This document shows positions 1 to 12,700 of a DNA stretch of 64,000 nucleotides, piece after piece (positions within the stretch are counted from its first letter, which is position 1; each line of letters opens with the position of its first letter). This stretch comes from Philonthus cognatus (lineage: Eukaryota; Arthropoda; Insecta; Coleoptera; Staphylinidae), in NCBI GenBank assembly GCA_932526585.2, contig OW052251.1, forward strand, positions 13,156,501 through 13,220,500, given 5' to 3'. Below the pieces are notes generated by a model, which saw only the letters and a program-made list of their open reading frames with translations, did not search any database and was not told the origin of the DNA. The translations under genes and the position numbers were made by a program.

Positions 1-1046
1 TCGTCTGGCTGGTTGATTCTGAGATTATATTTTTTGAACGTTGAAAATATTGTTGCCACGTATTTGTATTTTTAGCTTCTCTATCTGTCTTTTTAGCTCC
101 TGTTTTGGTTTTTGTTGTATTGGCGGGTTATCCCCGGTAGAGATGCGGTGTTTGATTACGTTTGCGGCTGGTCCATTGTCGTTAAATACATCTTGGAAGT
201 CCTGTCAACGTGAAGGAAGGTACCTCACGCTGATTGCCAACTAGCTCAGGTTTTCAATGGACTAACTAAAACACAGGGACAGTTTTGACAGATTTATTTC
301 TACGAATAAGCAATCAAAAACACAGTAACACACAGAGCACGGGAGGGGGGCTGTTGGGCTGATGAGGGGCTGATGTCCGGTGGGCGGCGAAGTCGAGGTG
401 GTGACGGCAGCAAGGTGGCAGCGTGCAGACGGCGATTACGTTGCGGCAACGACTCGGCGGCAACGAATACTGCGGTGGCAGTATTTGGGGGCGGCGTCGA
501 TTCACTGACACCGACGACGGCGAAGCGGCTGCTCTGGCAACGAGAGGTTGCACTGGCAACAGCTCCTGGACCCCGAGTTGGTGCACTGGCACTAACACAA
601 GAAAAACTAACGTCTCAAACACCGACGACTGCACTGCACTTGTTGACAAGTTGGATCTTGGACTTCCACTGACTTCCGATTTGCCACCCGCAGGTACTTA
701 TACCACGAAAATCATGGTGGAGTGGGGTTGTTTGTCGTGGCAACATGACCAGCCGGCTGAGATTCGCCTAATGACATAATCCAACGTAATGACTTTCGGC
801 GAATCTCGAGCAATTAAAATCCGTTTTCTGAAAGAGACAATAAAAAGGATTATGCAAATCTTCTTTCCGAAAAACTAGTCACAAATCCTCCCTCTGGGTG
901 GGCCCGAGCACTGCTCAAACGACGGGAGATTAGTTAATTGCCGGGTACGAACTCATTTCTAACAAAGGAAGAATTGAAAGGTGATTTACAATTCTTGTTG
1001 CCGGAGATTAGAATTAATTCCCGGTAACAGTCCTAAAGAATCATCT
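1..1046. other. No recognisable gene; GC-rich block
   Basis: No protein family is recognised here on either strand. Positions 360-780 are much more GC-rich than the surroundings, with many GGCGGC, GGCAAC and CACTGGCA words. The block lies downstream, in minus-strand terms, of the gag-pro remnant that follows. It could therefore be an internal or LTR part of the same retroelement. No matching second LTR was seen, so that remains a guess. Confidence 0.4.
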
Positions 1047-2655
1047 CTATTTAGGAGCGTTCGCTTTTATCCAATTGGGAACATTCGTCCTCGCGTAGTT
1101 GAACTGATCGGACCTGGTATTTCCGTTTGTAGGGCGGTCGTGGGCCGTAGTTCTCTGGGTCGCTTGAATTAGTTTGTCTCGGTGGTTCCAGAAATAATTC
1201 AGCTTCGTTAGGTTCGTTTCTCGCAGGAATGGCGTGTCCAATCCTCGTATTTTCATAATCATAGCTTGTGGTTTGGTTGTAAAATTGCCATGTCCCTTGA
1301 GCGGCATTTATTTGAATTCCTGCTTCTCTTAGGAAGTCTATTCTTAGGATTGTTTCAGTGGTGCGAGTTCCTGGAAGAACTCCTACTTCTTTTCTCAGGG
1401 TAAATCCCTGGATGTTTATCCGGATTATATGCTGTCCTCGGAGATTCCGTCAGCTTGGGTGATGTATCCGGTTTTTGTTTGGAAGTTGATCCCTCTTCGC
1501 AGGAGAGCGGCATGCATTTTTTGAGATAATAGGGTTATCTGCGATCCGGTGTCCAGGATGGCTATTTCTTCAAAATATTCCATGTATAATCGTACTTTTG
1601 GCGCATCTGCTTTCCTGTTGGCGTGATGTGTAATAATGCTTGATCGCACAGGGTGGCATTTTGGGCATTGACTCCTGACTACTCCTGGGGTGTTGCAGCC
1701 AAAGCATCTAGGGTTGTTTTCTTTGAGTTTTCTTGCGGAGGCGTGGTACTCCCTTTTCCAATATTCGCTTCAGGTGTGATTTGATCTTTTACAGAACGAG
1801 CATCTAGGTATTGCTTCGGGGTGTGGTGGAGGCGGCTTTTTGAATTTTGTGTTTTCAGCGAGTCCCTCTTCTCTCAATAGGTCAATGAAGATCTCAAATG
1901 TGTAAATTGTTGACCTCGGGATTTTATACTTGATGTCGCGGTGAATTACTGCAACCAGCATATCGAGGATCCCTCGATGTTTATCAGGATTGTAGTAGTC
2001 TGAATCTGCTTTCCTCGGAGATTCCGTCAGCTAGGGTGATGTATCCGGTTTTTGTTTGGAAGTTGATCCCTCTTCGCAGGAGAGCGGCATGTATTTTTTG
2101 AAATAATGGGGTAATCTGCGATCTGGTGTCCAGGATGGTTATTTCTTCTAAATCTTCCGTGTATAATCGTACTTTTGGCGCATCTGCTTTCCTGTTGGCG
2201 TGATATGTAATCATGATTGATCGCACAGGGTTGCATTTTGGACACTGACTCCTGACTACTCCTGAGGTGTTGCAGCCAAAGCATCTTAGGTTGTTTTCTT
2301 GCAGGTGCGGAGGCATGGTACTTCCTTTTCCGACATTCATCCCAGGTGTAGTTTGTTCTTCTACAGAACGAGCATCTAGATATTGCATCGGAGTATGGTG
2401 GAGGCGGCTTTTTGAGTTTTGGGTTTTCAGCTCTTCCACTTTATTCAGTAGGTCAATGAAGATCTCAAATGTGGAAATTGTTGACCTTGGGATTTTATTC
2501 GTGATGTCGCGGTGAATTACTGCATACAGCATGTCGAGGATGTTTTCTTTCTGGAGGGCCTGTAGTGCGACTCTTCCTTTAAGGATAAACTGATCGATGT
2601 GTGTTGCGTTTTTCTGTTGATTTTCGAAAATGTCCCGGAAAAAAATACATCTCAA
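1047..2655 (-). pseudogene. Ty3/gypsy-like gag-protease remnant, rearranged
   Basis: On the minus strand the segment encodes pieces of a retroelement Gag and a retropepsin-type protease. The copy at 1425-1649 has an intact aspartyl protease signature (ILDTGSQITLL). It continues into a flap-like region and a later ETILRIDFL motif near 1340, which resembles the ILG-type C-terminal motif of Ty3/gypsy proteases. A second copy at 1984-2655 carries DTRS instead of DTGS. Upstream of it is a knuckle-like CFGC..C pattern in which the usual histidine is replaced by valine. No reverse transcriptase or integrase follows on the minus strand, and the frames are broken. This is a dead 5' fragment of an LTR-type element. 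The protease call is good; the superfamily call is less certain. Confidence 0.65.
1411..2541 (-). repeat. Tandem duplication of the gag-pro segment (about 566-bp units)
   Basis: Two diverged direct copies lie head to tail, roughly 1411-1976 and 1977-2541. Both begin near GATGTTTATC and TCCTCGGAGATTCCGTCAGC and both contain the protease coding segment. They differ by scattered substitutions and small indels, so the duplication is not recent. Confidence 0.75.
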
Positions 2656-2890
2656 ACTTTATTTTAAAATGTTTACAACAGGTTCTGAAGATACATTTAC
2701 ATTTGAAGTTTTAGACTGAGACAAGTAGATTCCAGGGATACAAAAATCTCAAAATCACAAAAAAGCTGTATGGCTGGTTTTGCATCTGTGCGGCTCAAAT
2801 GTATTCTTTTCTAGCTAAGGAATGGAAGTCCAAATTTTAGTTTGATTCTCTTTTTTAGTTGAGGAATAATATTTTCATGTATTCCTTTTT

Positions 2891-3186
2891 AAACTATTAA
2901 TGATTTCGATAGCTAACGCCATCTAATGCTTCATAGTGGCATCGTCAGTGACACGAATGCACAAAGTGCATATACAGGCCACTGTTTCGTCCACGAGCGA
3001 GCAGAACTCTGTTTGTGAAACCAGAAAACAAATATCAAAATTGAATTTGTTTCTGGTTTCACAAACAGAGTTCTGCTCGCTCGTGGACGAAACAGTGACC
3101 TGTATATGCACTTTGTGCATTCGTGTCACTGACGATGCCACTATGAAGCATTAGATGGCGTTAGCTATCGAAATCATTAATAGTTT
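2891..3186. repeat. Near-perfect palindrome, 137-bp arms
   Basis: The arms 2891-3027 and 3050-3186 are reverse complements with only a few mismatches, separated by a 22-bp spacer. The right arm runs directly into a repeat carrying a hammerhead motif. The two arms give mirrored reading frames, which explains the similar short ORFs on both strands. Part of the right arm end (AATCATTAATAGTTTTCAC) is also present at 23388, so the palindrome belongs to a dispersed repeat. Confidence 0.9.
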
Positions 3187-3330
3187 TCACATATTGGCTT
3201 GAAATATTCAGAAATGTTCAGTATTCCTCAGCACTGGGTCGGGACCACACTGAAGAGGACCTTGAAGTCCGAAACGCGTCTGTGGGTACCTGGTGCCTGA
3301 ATACTGAAGACAAATTCAATTTTTTTATTC
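3170..3330 (+). repeat. Dispersed hammerhead-bearing repeat, copy 1
   Basis: About 160 bp here match 23388-23547 almost base for base, including the ribozyme-like core. The shared part begins at the end of the palindrome arm and ends in an AAATTCAATTTT tail. The rest of the parent element is not recognisable. Confidence 0.85.
3231..3296 (+). ncRNA. Hammerhead ribozyme, type I, intact core
   Basis: The conserved core CTGAAGA is at 3250-3256 and GAAA at 3271-3274. Stem II is GGAC 3257-3260 with GTCC 3267-3270. Stem III is the self-complementary ACGCGT at 3274-3279, and the cleavage triplet GTC ends at 3280. Stem I pairs CCACA 3245-3249 with TGTGG 3281-3285. An outer helix pairs GCACTGG 3231-3237 with CTGGTGC 3290-3296, using GU pairs, across an internal loop. 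That internal loop plus loop II is the usual tertiary contact of natural hammerheads. Cleavage would fall after C3280. All assignments come from the sequence; activity is inferred. Confidence 0.85.
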
Positions 3331-3440
3331 TTTTTTAGTTAAAAAATGGAAGACCAAATTTTAGTTTGATTCTCTTTTTGTTAGTTGAGGAATAATATTT
3401 TCACTTTCGACTCTTTTAATTCTTTTGGGTTTTTTTCAAG

Positions 3441-3742
3441 TTGAGGAAGAGTATGTCGAGAGTTTGGCTCCTACTTTTCGACTTGTACCATCGCAGTTTC
3501 AAGAAGCGCACGCTGAACAACGCCGTTTTGGCGCAAGCCCTCTTCCTCGAAGCCGGTCTGCAGGAATCCGAGGAGGCCCTGTGGGCGGAGAGGGTCAAAT
3601 TGGCCGCCTCCGTGGCCAGGCTGAGGATCAAAAACAGCGCGCTGAGGCTCAACCAGCTGCTGCCCCATCACCTGAGGGACGAAAGAGGCGGCCTGCAGGG
3701 CCTGGCGCCCGTCACGTGTTGGGTCAACATCAAAAAAGTCAA
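3441..3742 (+). CDS. Nsun7: NSUN7-like exon a (first in window)
   Basis: A pyrimidine-rich acceptor ending TTTTTTTCAAG precedes 3441 and the donor is AA|GTGAGT after 3742, leaving phase 2. It encodes the N-terminal helical segment (SRVWLLLFDLYHR to VTCWVNIKK). It is clearly more GC-rich than its flanks, as expected for a constrained exon. Confidence 0.85.
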
Positions 3743-6700
3743 GTGAGTAAAAAACAAAAACCGTAACGTTGCCTTGTGCCTTGATTAAACACAGTGGCGA
3801 TAACTGTGGTATTCTTTTTGATTGGTTGCAAGGCAAGTATCCATATGCATACGTTGCATATTTTTTGATGCTAGGTTTTCAATAAATAATTTAATTTGAA
3901 GCTTTAAGCGAGTGATTTCCACTCCCAGGCTAAGCATGAAGTAAAATTTCGAGTTTAGAAAAGCCTGAAAATTTGGTTTGGTCGCGTAGCGCGAAGCGCG
4001 GAGCGGCCAAACCAAATTTTCAGGCTTTTCTAAACTCGAAATTTTACTTCATGCGCCACCGGTACAAAACACTGACATATTACGAAGGTTAAAACACACC
4101 GCTAAACTTTACAGTGAATCAGTGTTTTGTATCGGTGGCGCATGAAGTAAAATTTCGAGTTTAGAAAAGCCTGAAAATTTGGTTTGGCCGCTCCGCGCTT
4201 CGCGCTACGCGACCAAACCAAATTTTCAGGCTTTTCTAAACTCGAAATTTTACTTCATGCTTAGCCTGGGAGTGGAAAACACTCGCTTAAAACTTCAAAT
4301 TGGATTCTTTTAATAAACCGAGCATCGGAAAATGTGCAACGTATTACCCCACGTTTTTGATCGAGTCCAGAGGTTTCTGGCAGGCGACCACTGATCACTC
4401 ATGCGGCTGATCACAAATAAAGTTAATAATGCATTCTACAAAAACTATCAACGTCACTAATACTCAGATGCCCTTTACAGTCCCCAACAATAACATAAAG
4501 AGCGTCAAGCCTTCTCTACTTGACTTCAAAAGACGATCACATTAGTCACACGAGTTTCACGTCCACCGTCTTCCGTGACTTCTTTGCTGTGCGCAAATGT
4601 GGTTTAATGGGGGTTAGCAAAATAGGGTTTAGAAATAATATAGGAAAATGAGCCAATCTACCACCCCATACAAGATCTCTACTGAACAGATGACTTTTAC
4701 TTTTAAGAACAGAGATTCTGAAAGGTCATTCGCGCCTCTGGACACAAGACTTTCAAGACCCAAATCTTGTCAAGAGACTAGAGTTGCAGACACCTGATGT
4801 TTCATTTTCGTATATCTAGAAATTAGTAATGTTTAAGTTTTAGAAATCCAGTAACGATTTGAAATCTAGACTCCCAAAAATCTCATTTTGTGTGTCCTGG
4901 AATTGTTGGTCCGTGTCTGTAGTTAATGTTTTAGGGCCAGTTGCATCAAACAAGTTGAACTGGTTCAACCCTAACCCTCAGTTCAAAGTGAAATTAGAGC
5001 AATAGGAACTGTCATCTTGAACTCAAGTTTAGCTTGAACTCGGGTTCAACGTTTTTGGTGCAACTGTGTGTCCTGGAATTGTTGGTCCGTGTCTGTGGTT
5101 AATTCTTAAGGGCCAAATACTCAGCAAGGTTCAAAGACTTGCTTGTATTAGCATAACGGGGGCTATGAGAACTACGCCCACTGCAGCCATGGAAACGGTT
5201 TTAGACCTCACACCACTTCATATTCTGATAGTGGGGGAGGCAAGACTGGCACTCTATAGGCTGCAATTATCATCGGGCAACGTAAGAGTTGATACCCCAC
5301 ACAGAAGACTCTTGACAGACATAGGGGGACCTCTCCTACAAATGAGGTCGGATCATATGGTAGTCAGATATCTTGAAAATTCACTCTTTAAAGTCACTAT
5401 TCCAGACCGCAACGAATGGAACGGCTTTAGGGAAGATATACACAAACAAAGTGTGATCTGGTACACGGACAGTTCTAAATCAACCACAGGTACTGGATCA
5501 GGAATCTATAATGAAAACATGAGGACAGGCTATGCTCAACCATTGGGTAGCCTGGCATCAGTCTTTCAAGCAGAAATATTCGCAATCATAGAATGTGCGA
5601 GAACCAACATAGAGAAGGACTGTCGAAACAGGCAAATCTATATCATGTCCGATAGCCAGGCGGCACTGAAGGCTCTCCAGAGTCAAAAGTCTTCATCCAA
5701 ACTGGTATTGGAATGCTTCAATACCCTGAATGACCTAGCGAGACAGAACAAGGTTACGCTTGTCTGGACGCCGGGTCACTCTGGTATTGCGGGTAATGAA
5801 AAAGCTGACGAGCTAGCAAGGCAGGGAGCCACCATTTCATTTATGGGACCCGAACCTGCCTTGGGCATAACAAAAAAGTCGAGTCGCCTTGAAGTCAGGA
5901 AGTGGACTCGCAACAAACACAAGGAATACTGGGAAAACAGACCAGGCCTTAACCATAGTAAGGCCCTTATAAAAGGGCCTAACTCAAGCCAAGCTGCAGG
6001 ACTACTAACATTGAGTAGGGCACAGCTGAAAACAACCATAGGACTGCTCACAGGCCACATGACTGTTAAAGAGCATCTAAGGAAAATCGGGCTATACAAC
6101 GGCGACACCAACTGTCGCCTCTGTAATACGGAACCGGAAACAGCAAAGCACGTTCTGTGCAGGTGCAATGCGCTGGAGAGCAAAAGACGGCTCATATTTG
6201 GGAACAGACAAATGGAACCAAATGATTTCCACGCGCAACCTCTGAAGGACCTGCACAAGCTAGTGCAGGGCATCGAGTTCGGAATAGTTGCGTGAGTGTA
6301 ATAATATTGGGGCAGTACAATAAGCCACCTAGGCTGCAGTGCATCCGGATCTAAAAGGAAGACGGCCCCCACAGGAAAAAAAAGGGGCAGTTGCATCCAA
6401 CAAGTTCAACTGGTTCAACCCTGAACTTCAGTTCCTATTGTTCTAATGCCACTTTGAACCGAAGTTCAGGGTTGAACCAACTTGTTTGATACAACTGGCC
6501 CTTAAACAATAACTGCAGACACGGACCAACAATTCCAGGACACACAGTCTTGAACTCAAGTTCACCTTAAACTCGGGTTCAACGTTTTTGGTGCAAAATC
6601 GACAATAAAGCGTGTTTAGAAAACAGTTGTTGAGTCGAAATCCGTGTTCGATTGTGAAGCATTAAAGGTATTGTTTATTTTCAGGAGTGTTGATGATGTT

Positions 6701-9700
6701 GTTATATCGATTGAAAAACTCCTGCAATTGAGGAAAGTCGAGGAAACCGAAGAAGTCACCGCCGATAATTTCAAGTGGGACACGCACTGTCCGCAATTTA
6801 TCATTTTTCATCCTTCCATAAGGACCAGGCTAGCGCAATGTCCTTTGACGCAAAGGCATAAATTAATTGTTCAAGTAAGTGAAATATTAGATATTCTTGT
6901 CACCAAATGTCTGAAAAAAGAAATTTTAGAAGACCTGTGAAATCCAAACAAGCGCTACCCAAAGTGGAAAAAACAACTTTCCAAGGCCTGCATCTTCTTT
7001 TTTCGCATACCCAAGCTCCACTCCATCACTGCCTTCCTTACTTCTCTCTTTGCGTCACGACACTTCTCATCCCACCATGGGTATCTCCTTCCATCGCCCC
7101 TTTTTACTTTTCTTCCGCATCCCGCAATGATCTCTTCCATCGTTTTCACTTCATTCCAGTCAATCTTCTCTAAGCGCTTTCCTATATTCTTTATAGCCCT
7201 CGCACTATTCTCTATCTTCCACACTTCCTGCTCTTGTTCCTTTTCATTAAATTTGCCCATCCGTATTTCTACCATTATTGGCAAATCGTCAGACCCCAGG
7301 ACTTCCTCCACCTCTATTCTTCTAACTTCTCCCCTATCTAACCCCTTTATTACGACATAATCAATGACTGACGATCCTTATTGTCCCACATATGTTTTCT
7401 TGCCTTCCTAATCACCTTTAGTGCATCCATTTAGCATATCCCATCCTTCTTCTATTAACCAATTCCCCATCCTCCTACCATTCCTGTTTATTAATTTATC
7501 CTGAGACGTCCTTACTATTAATTTACCCTGCCCACTTACTCAGAGTTTTCAGTTGTTTTCAATGTTTAGAGATTCATCAACTTTATTCAAGATGTTGTTC
7601 AATGTTCTTAAAGTTCATTCTTGATTTTGAAAATAATAAAATGATATAAAAGATCACCAAGTGATGTTCCCTTTTGCTACGTCTATAATTGCCGGTCCGT
7701 CACAAATTGAAACCAAAACTACCGGTCCGCCACATAAAATAATTTGGGAAGCGCTAATCTAGACTCTTTGATCATAGATCTTTTAAGGATTTTAGAGTTA
7801 GAGCAAATAAATAGGTTAGGGTTAAGGATATCTGAATTCTTATAGATTTTAGTGTTTAGCATACATATTTGTGTTTTTCAGGACCGTTCGTTTTGTTTGG
7901 GTCCAGCGACTTTCGGAAAAATTGTCTCAGACCTCCAACTAACCGGAACCGTCATACAATCTCACGTAAATTCACCCAGGACCACTGCATATTTAGCTTC
8001 TTTGTTATCACAAAACGATAACATCAAAAAGATTCTGGTTTTTAGCGCTGGAGAAAGGTAACCAAAAAAACAAATTTAAAGACTGCAGTGTCTCATAATT
8101 AAATTTTTGATTTACAACTGGTTCCCTATTTTCTCAAAAAATTATACAGAATAAAAGACTGCAATATCTCAGTAGTTTTTTGCAACAAATTTAAAAACTA
8201 GACATAAATTTTTGGAAAAAAATTGTCTTTGCAAAAAAATACTGAGATATTGCAGTCTTTAATTCTGTATATTTTTTTTAGAAAAAAGGGTATCTGTTGC
8301 AAATCCAATAATATATTATGAGATACTGCAGTTTTTAAATTGCTGCTAATGAATAATTATTGTGTGTTCTAGAAAAACTTACATTTCTAGTAAAAACAAC
8401 ATTTTAAAAAAAATATTGTGCCAATGACATTTGTTTTCAAAAAAACTTGAATCTTCAATAGATATCATTTTTCCAAAATAAAAAATATTATGCGAACGAT
8501 AATTTTGTGTGTTCTATTTGTTTTCAGGAAAACTTGCATTGTCAGCAAATACCTTTTTTTCTAAAAATTATCATGCGAGTGAACAATTTTGTGCAGATGC
8601 CATTATTTTTCCAAAAATTGTTTGCATTTGCAGCTGGTTTTATTAATTTGTTTTTGTTTAGGAAAACAGAGTATGAGAGTTATTTCCACGACTTGGGAAT
8701 TAAAAACGTGCTGATATTTTCTGAGAAGCTGATCGATTTGCCTCCGGATTCTAGTTCTTTGGAGGAGGTGATCGCTGTCTTCGCCACACCTCCCAACAGT
8801 TATTCAGCTGTTAACGACCCGATTGATTTAGTAAGTTCATTCTTTTCTTACTAATTAAAAAAACACGAATCTAAAACAATTAATTGATCGTTTACTTAAA
8901 GTTTCTAATTAAAATACATTTTTGATTAATTTCGTTTGAATTTTTACAAGATTAATTTTTATAGGTGTGTAGTAGAGGTGGGGATTTATCTATGTTGGAA
9001 ATTTTGACAGAGACGGAAGACACTCCGGAGGGTAGACAGCGGGTGGCGTCCATTCTAGAAGAACAAAACAAGACACTAAAATACGCCATGTCTCGTCCAC
9101 AAGTGAGTATACCTCTTCACGTTTTTATTTTTTTTGATTATTCAATAGAGAAAACATAATTAGAGCTATTACCATTACCAAGTTAAAGTTTTGTTTCTGT
9201 TCTGGTTCTGGTTCTTTGAGGAGTGAGCATTTCTGCACTGCACTAATGAGGGCTAATCATTAGGCCCATTGTGCTTCCTCCCATCGACCACCCAGCCTCA
9301 GCTCACCCAGCCTTAGCTCAGCCATCCTACCTGGTTTAGGTAGTCTAACAAAGCCGAGATGGGTAGATCTCTTATGTAGGCCATTGTAGGCCATCTTTCA
9401 TCCACTAAGGACCCTCTAGTTGACGAGAGTGCCGGGCAATCGCTGAGAATGTGTCCGGCAGTCCCGTCTTTCATGTTACACCCTCTGCAGGATGGGGAGT
9501 TAACTATCCCCATCCTGTATAGGTATGCGTTTAGCCCGCAGTGACCAATCTGGGCGGCAGTTATGCGCCTAAAGTTCTCCTTGGTCAGCTGCAGCTACTG
9601 TTTCGCTGATCTCTCGTTGGAATACAATAGTGTTTCCTTAGAGAGCTTGCAGCCCTCGATGCCATTCCAACGCTTCCTGAATTTCTCCAGTGCGTTGGTT

Positions 9701-12700
9701 TGTACCATATTACACAAGGACAGAGGCGCACGGCGCACTAGCGGCTCCGGTAAGAAAATGTCCATCTCAGCCGCTGCTCTTGCCAGTGCGTCAGCTCTCG
9801 TGTTACCTGTGTTCAAGTCGTGCCCCTTCACCCAGCAGACTTCAATGTTGTTATGCATTGCTGCCTGTCTGAGTTTTCTGTGGCACTCTAATGTTTTCTC
9901 TGAAGTTGTGTGTGATTTCTTCAATGACAGTAGCGTTTGTCTGCTGTCCGTAAGGATCAGTATGGCATCATTTGACACTTTGCTGTTTATGATGTTGTCA
10001 GCGGCAAGGGTTATACCCATCGCCTCTAATTGTGTGACGGTAGCATGCTTTCCCATCGGAACTTTAGTTTGGATTTTAGGGTCTTGGAGAAGACTCTAAT
10101 ACCTAATCCATACATCCTTTTGGATCCATCTGTGTAGATCCTTATGGCCGACTCTCTCATTTGTTTTATGGGTTGAATGGTAACCGTGTAGGGTGCATTC
10201 CGAATTAGTGTCGGTTTACAGTTGTCAGTGCCAGCCTCTAAAAAAGGTATGTCTTTGTAGACATTCTTCCAGATGTGTCCTCTGATTTCCCCACAGCGGT
10301 TACTGTTCCAGATCCCACTGCCTTGAAGGCGAATTATGGTCGCCACGGCCTCCTTCTCCACGTGAATATGCATAGCATGACCTCCATTGCTATCGTTGGA
10401 GTAGTGTGCATGGCGCCTGTTATGCTTACACAGACTGCCAGCTGTACTTGCGAGAGTCGCTTCCTCGTAGTTAGCTGTTTGGTCCTAGGGCATCAAACTA
10501 AAGCGCCGTATGTTAGCATGGGCCTTATGATGGCTGTGTATAACCACATTGTCGTGCGTGGTTTCAACCCCCAGGTTTTCCCCACTGCCCGACCTTAATG
10601 CAAAAAGACCCTTATAGCTTTGTCTGTTTTGATGTCGATGTGCTTCTTCCAGCTCAATTTCTTGTCGAGAGTGATGCCCAGGAATTTCACCTCGTCGCTG
10701 TACTGCAGCATCGTATTCAATAATGCTTGTGCTCTTTTCGTTACCTTCCTTTTCTTGGTGTACATGATCATCTCCGTCTTGGTAGGGTTTACCGATAGGG
10801 TGTGATCATTTCACCACCGCGAAACTGTATTTAGAGCTCCTTGCATTTGGTCGCATAGAACGTCGTCAAGTTTGCCACTTACAATCATGGCTAGATCATC
10901 AGCATAGGCTGTCACATAGAAGTCTAGTTTCTGAAATTGTTCCAGAAGGCTAACCAGAACCATGTTCCAAAGTAGGGAGTGATAAGACACCTCCTTGTTG
11001 ACAGCTCTATCAATTTTACAGGTGATCCGTTCCCCACCCTGCTCTACTGTGACTATACGGTTGGCCAGTGCATTGCCAACCCAATCCAGTACTCTACGCT
11101 TGTTAAGCGCATTTCTTATCTTTGGTATGGTCGTTTTATCAAACGCACCTTCAATGTCAACAAAAACACCCAGGGCGGATTTGTTGATATCCAGTGATCT
11201 CTCAATCCTGCTCACTACATTATGTAGGGCAGTGTTGGTAGATCTTCTCCATGTCTATGCGTGTTGTGACATTGTCAGGGGTTTTCTAGTTAGACCTATC
11301 GCTCTTATGTGCCATTTACAAATTCTTTCCTGCGTTTTCATGAGAAAGGAAGAAAGTGTGATAGGCCTACATGCCTTGGGAGCAGTGTAGTCAGCTCTGC
11401 CAGGTTTCGGTATGAATACTACCCTTGCTTGTTTCTTAAGGGTGTTTTCTTCATTTATCACTTCATGGGCTAGCTCCCAATCTTCTGTTGTTCCTGAATT
11501 GATTACGGTTTCCCCTCTGACTTGCTTAGAAAGTATGATGTAGCCAGGGAAGTAAGTCTTGAGCAACAGCTGCAAACTCTCCAGGAGGTCGTCGGTCATA
11601 TTGCCGTCCTCCTTTCTCAGGACTCCCACAGACTGTTGGGGGTCTTGTGATAGAGCCTTGTTGAGTCTGCTAACCTCTTGCGTGCTTTCGATGCTTTTAC
11701 AGAAAGCGCGTCATAATGCTCTTTGACATTACATTATGAGTATTTTGTACTCTTTAAGGCGGGCCTTGTAAAAAGACCAGTCAGAGCTCTGTTTAGAGCG
11801 TTGAGTTCTATTATATGCTTTTCTGGCCTCATCTTTGAGGGAGTCGAGATCTGGAGTCCACTATGGGGTAGCTCTCCCTGTCCCCAACCTCCTTTTAAGT
11901 GGGCAGGATAATTTGTAAGCCCTAATTATCTTTGCCTGCACTTCCTCTGCAAAGAGGTCTAGGCCGGCACAGTGCTTTAGGGTACTGCGTATTTATATCC
12001 CGCAGTCCCTCACCGAGGTGCACAATGTATTCATCCTTATCCGTTTGTCTTGAATTTCGGTAGGGTTTGCCAGAACTCGTCTCTAGGCCCATCTGAAAAG
12101 TGACCCATCTGTAGTCAGACATGGACGCTTCACGACTGACCTTCCATTTGTCTATTTTATTAGAGATACCTAGCCATGGCTTAAATTCGCACTATATTGA
12201 ATGGAGGAGTAGGACTTTAGATAAAAGAGCTAAATTCTTGCATGACTTTTTAATAAGTAACGATATAGATATTTAACCGCGGGACGGAACCTACTTTTGT
12301 GAACGTTTGCAGCTAGACGGTGATCAATATCACAATGGCTAGCCTAGGTGATATTGATCACCGTCTGGCTGCGAACGTTCACAAAAGTAGGTTCCGTCCC
12401 ACGGTTAAATATCTATATCGTTACTTATTACAAAGTCATGCAAGAATTTAGCTCTTTTATCTGAAGTCCTACTCCTCCATGCAATATAGTGCGAATTTAA
12501 GTCGAAACCCATGATAAGCGGCAGTAACTCCTTCCTGCAGTATTCAACAAGCCCATTCATTCCCTTTGTTGGGGGCGGAGGGGTGGAGTTTCCAGGTAAG
12601 TAGACCGTCGCTAGGACTACGTCTCTCCCTTTGCCAATTGCTCCACTAATTCTTATCACGGTAGTGTCGCCATCGAAAAGTTGTGGCAGCAAATGGGCTC

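Noticed and set aside
2923..3154. Two 72-codon mirrored ORFs.
   Set aside because: They arise because the region is a palindrome; there is no independent support for a protein.
3785..4015. Short frames inside the hairpin elements (also 52945 and 37780).
   Set aside because: They consist of the repeat arms and appear wherever the hairpin occurs.
5776..6396. A 206-codon minus-strand frame.
   Set aside because: It is antisense to the RNase H/knuckle LINE frame and shows no domain.
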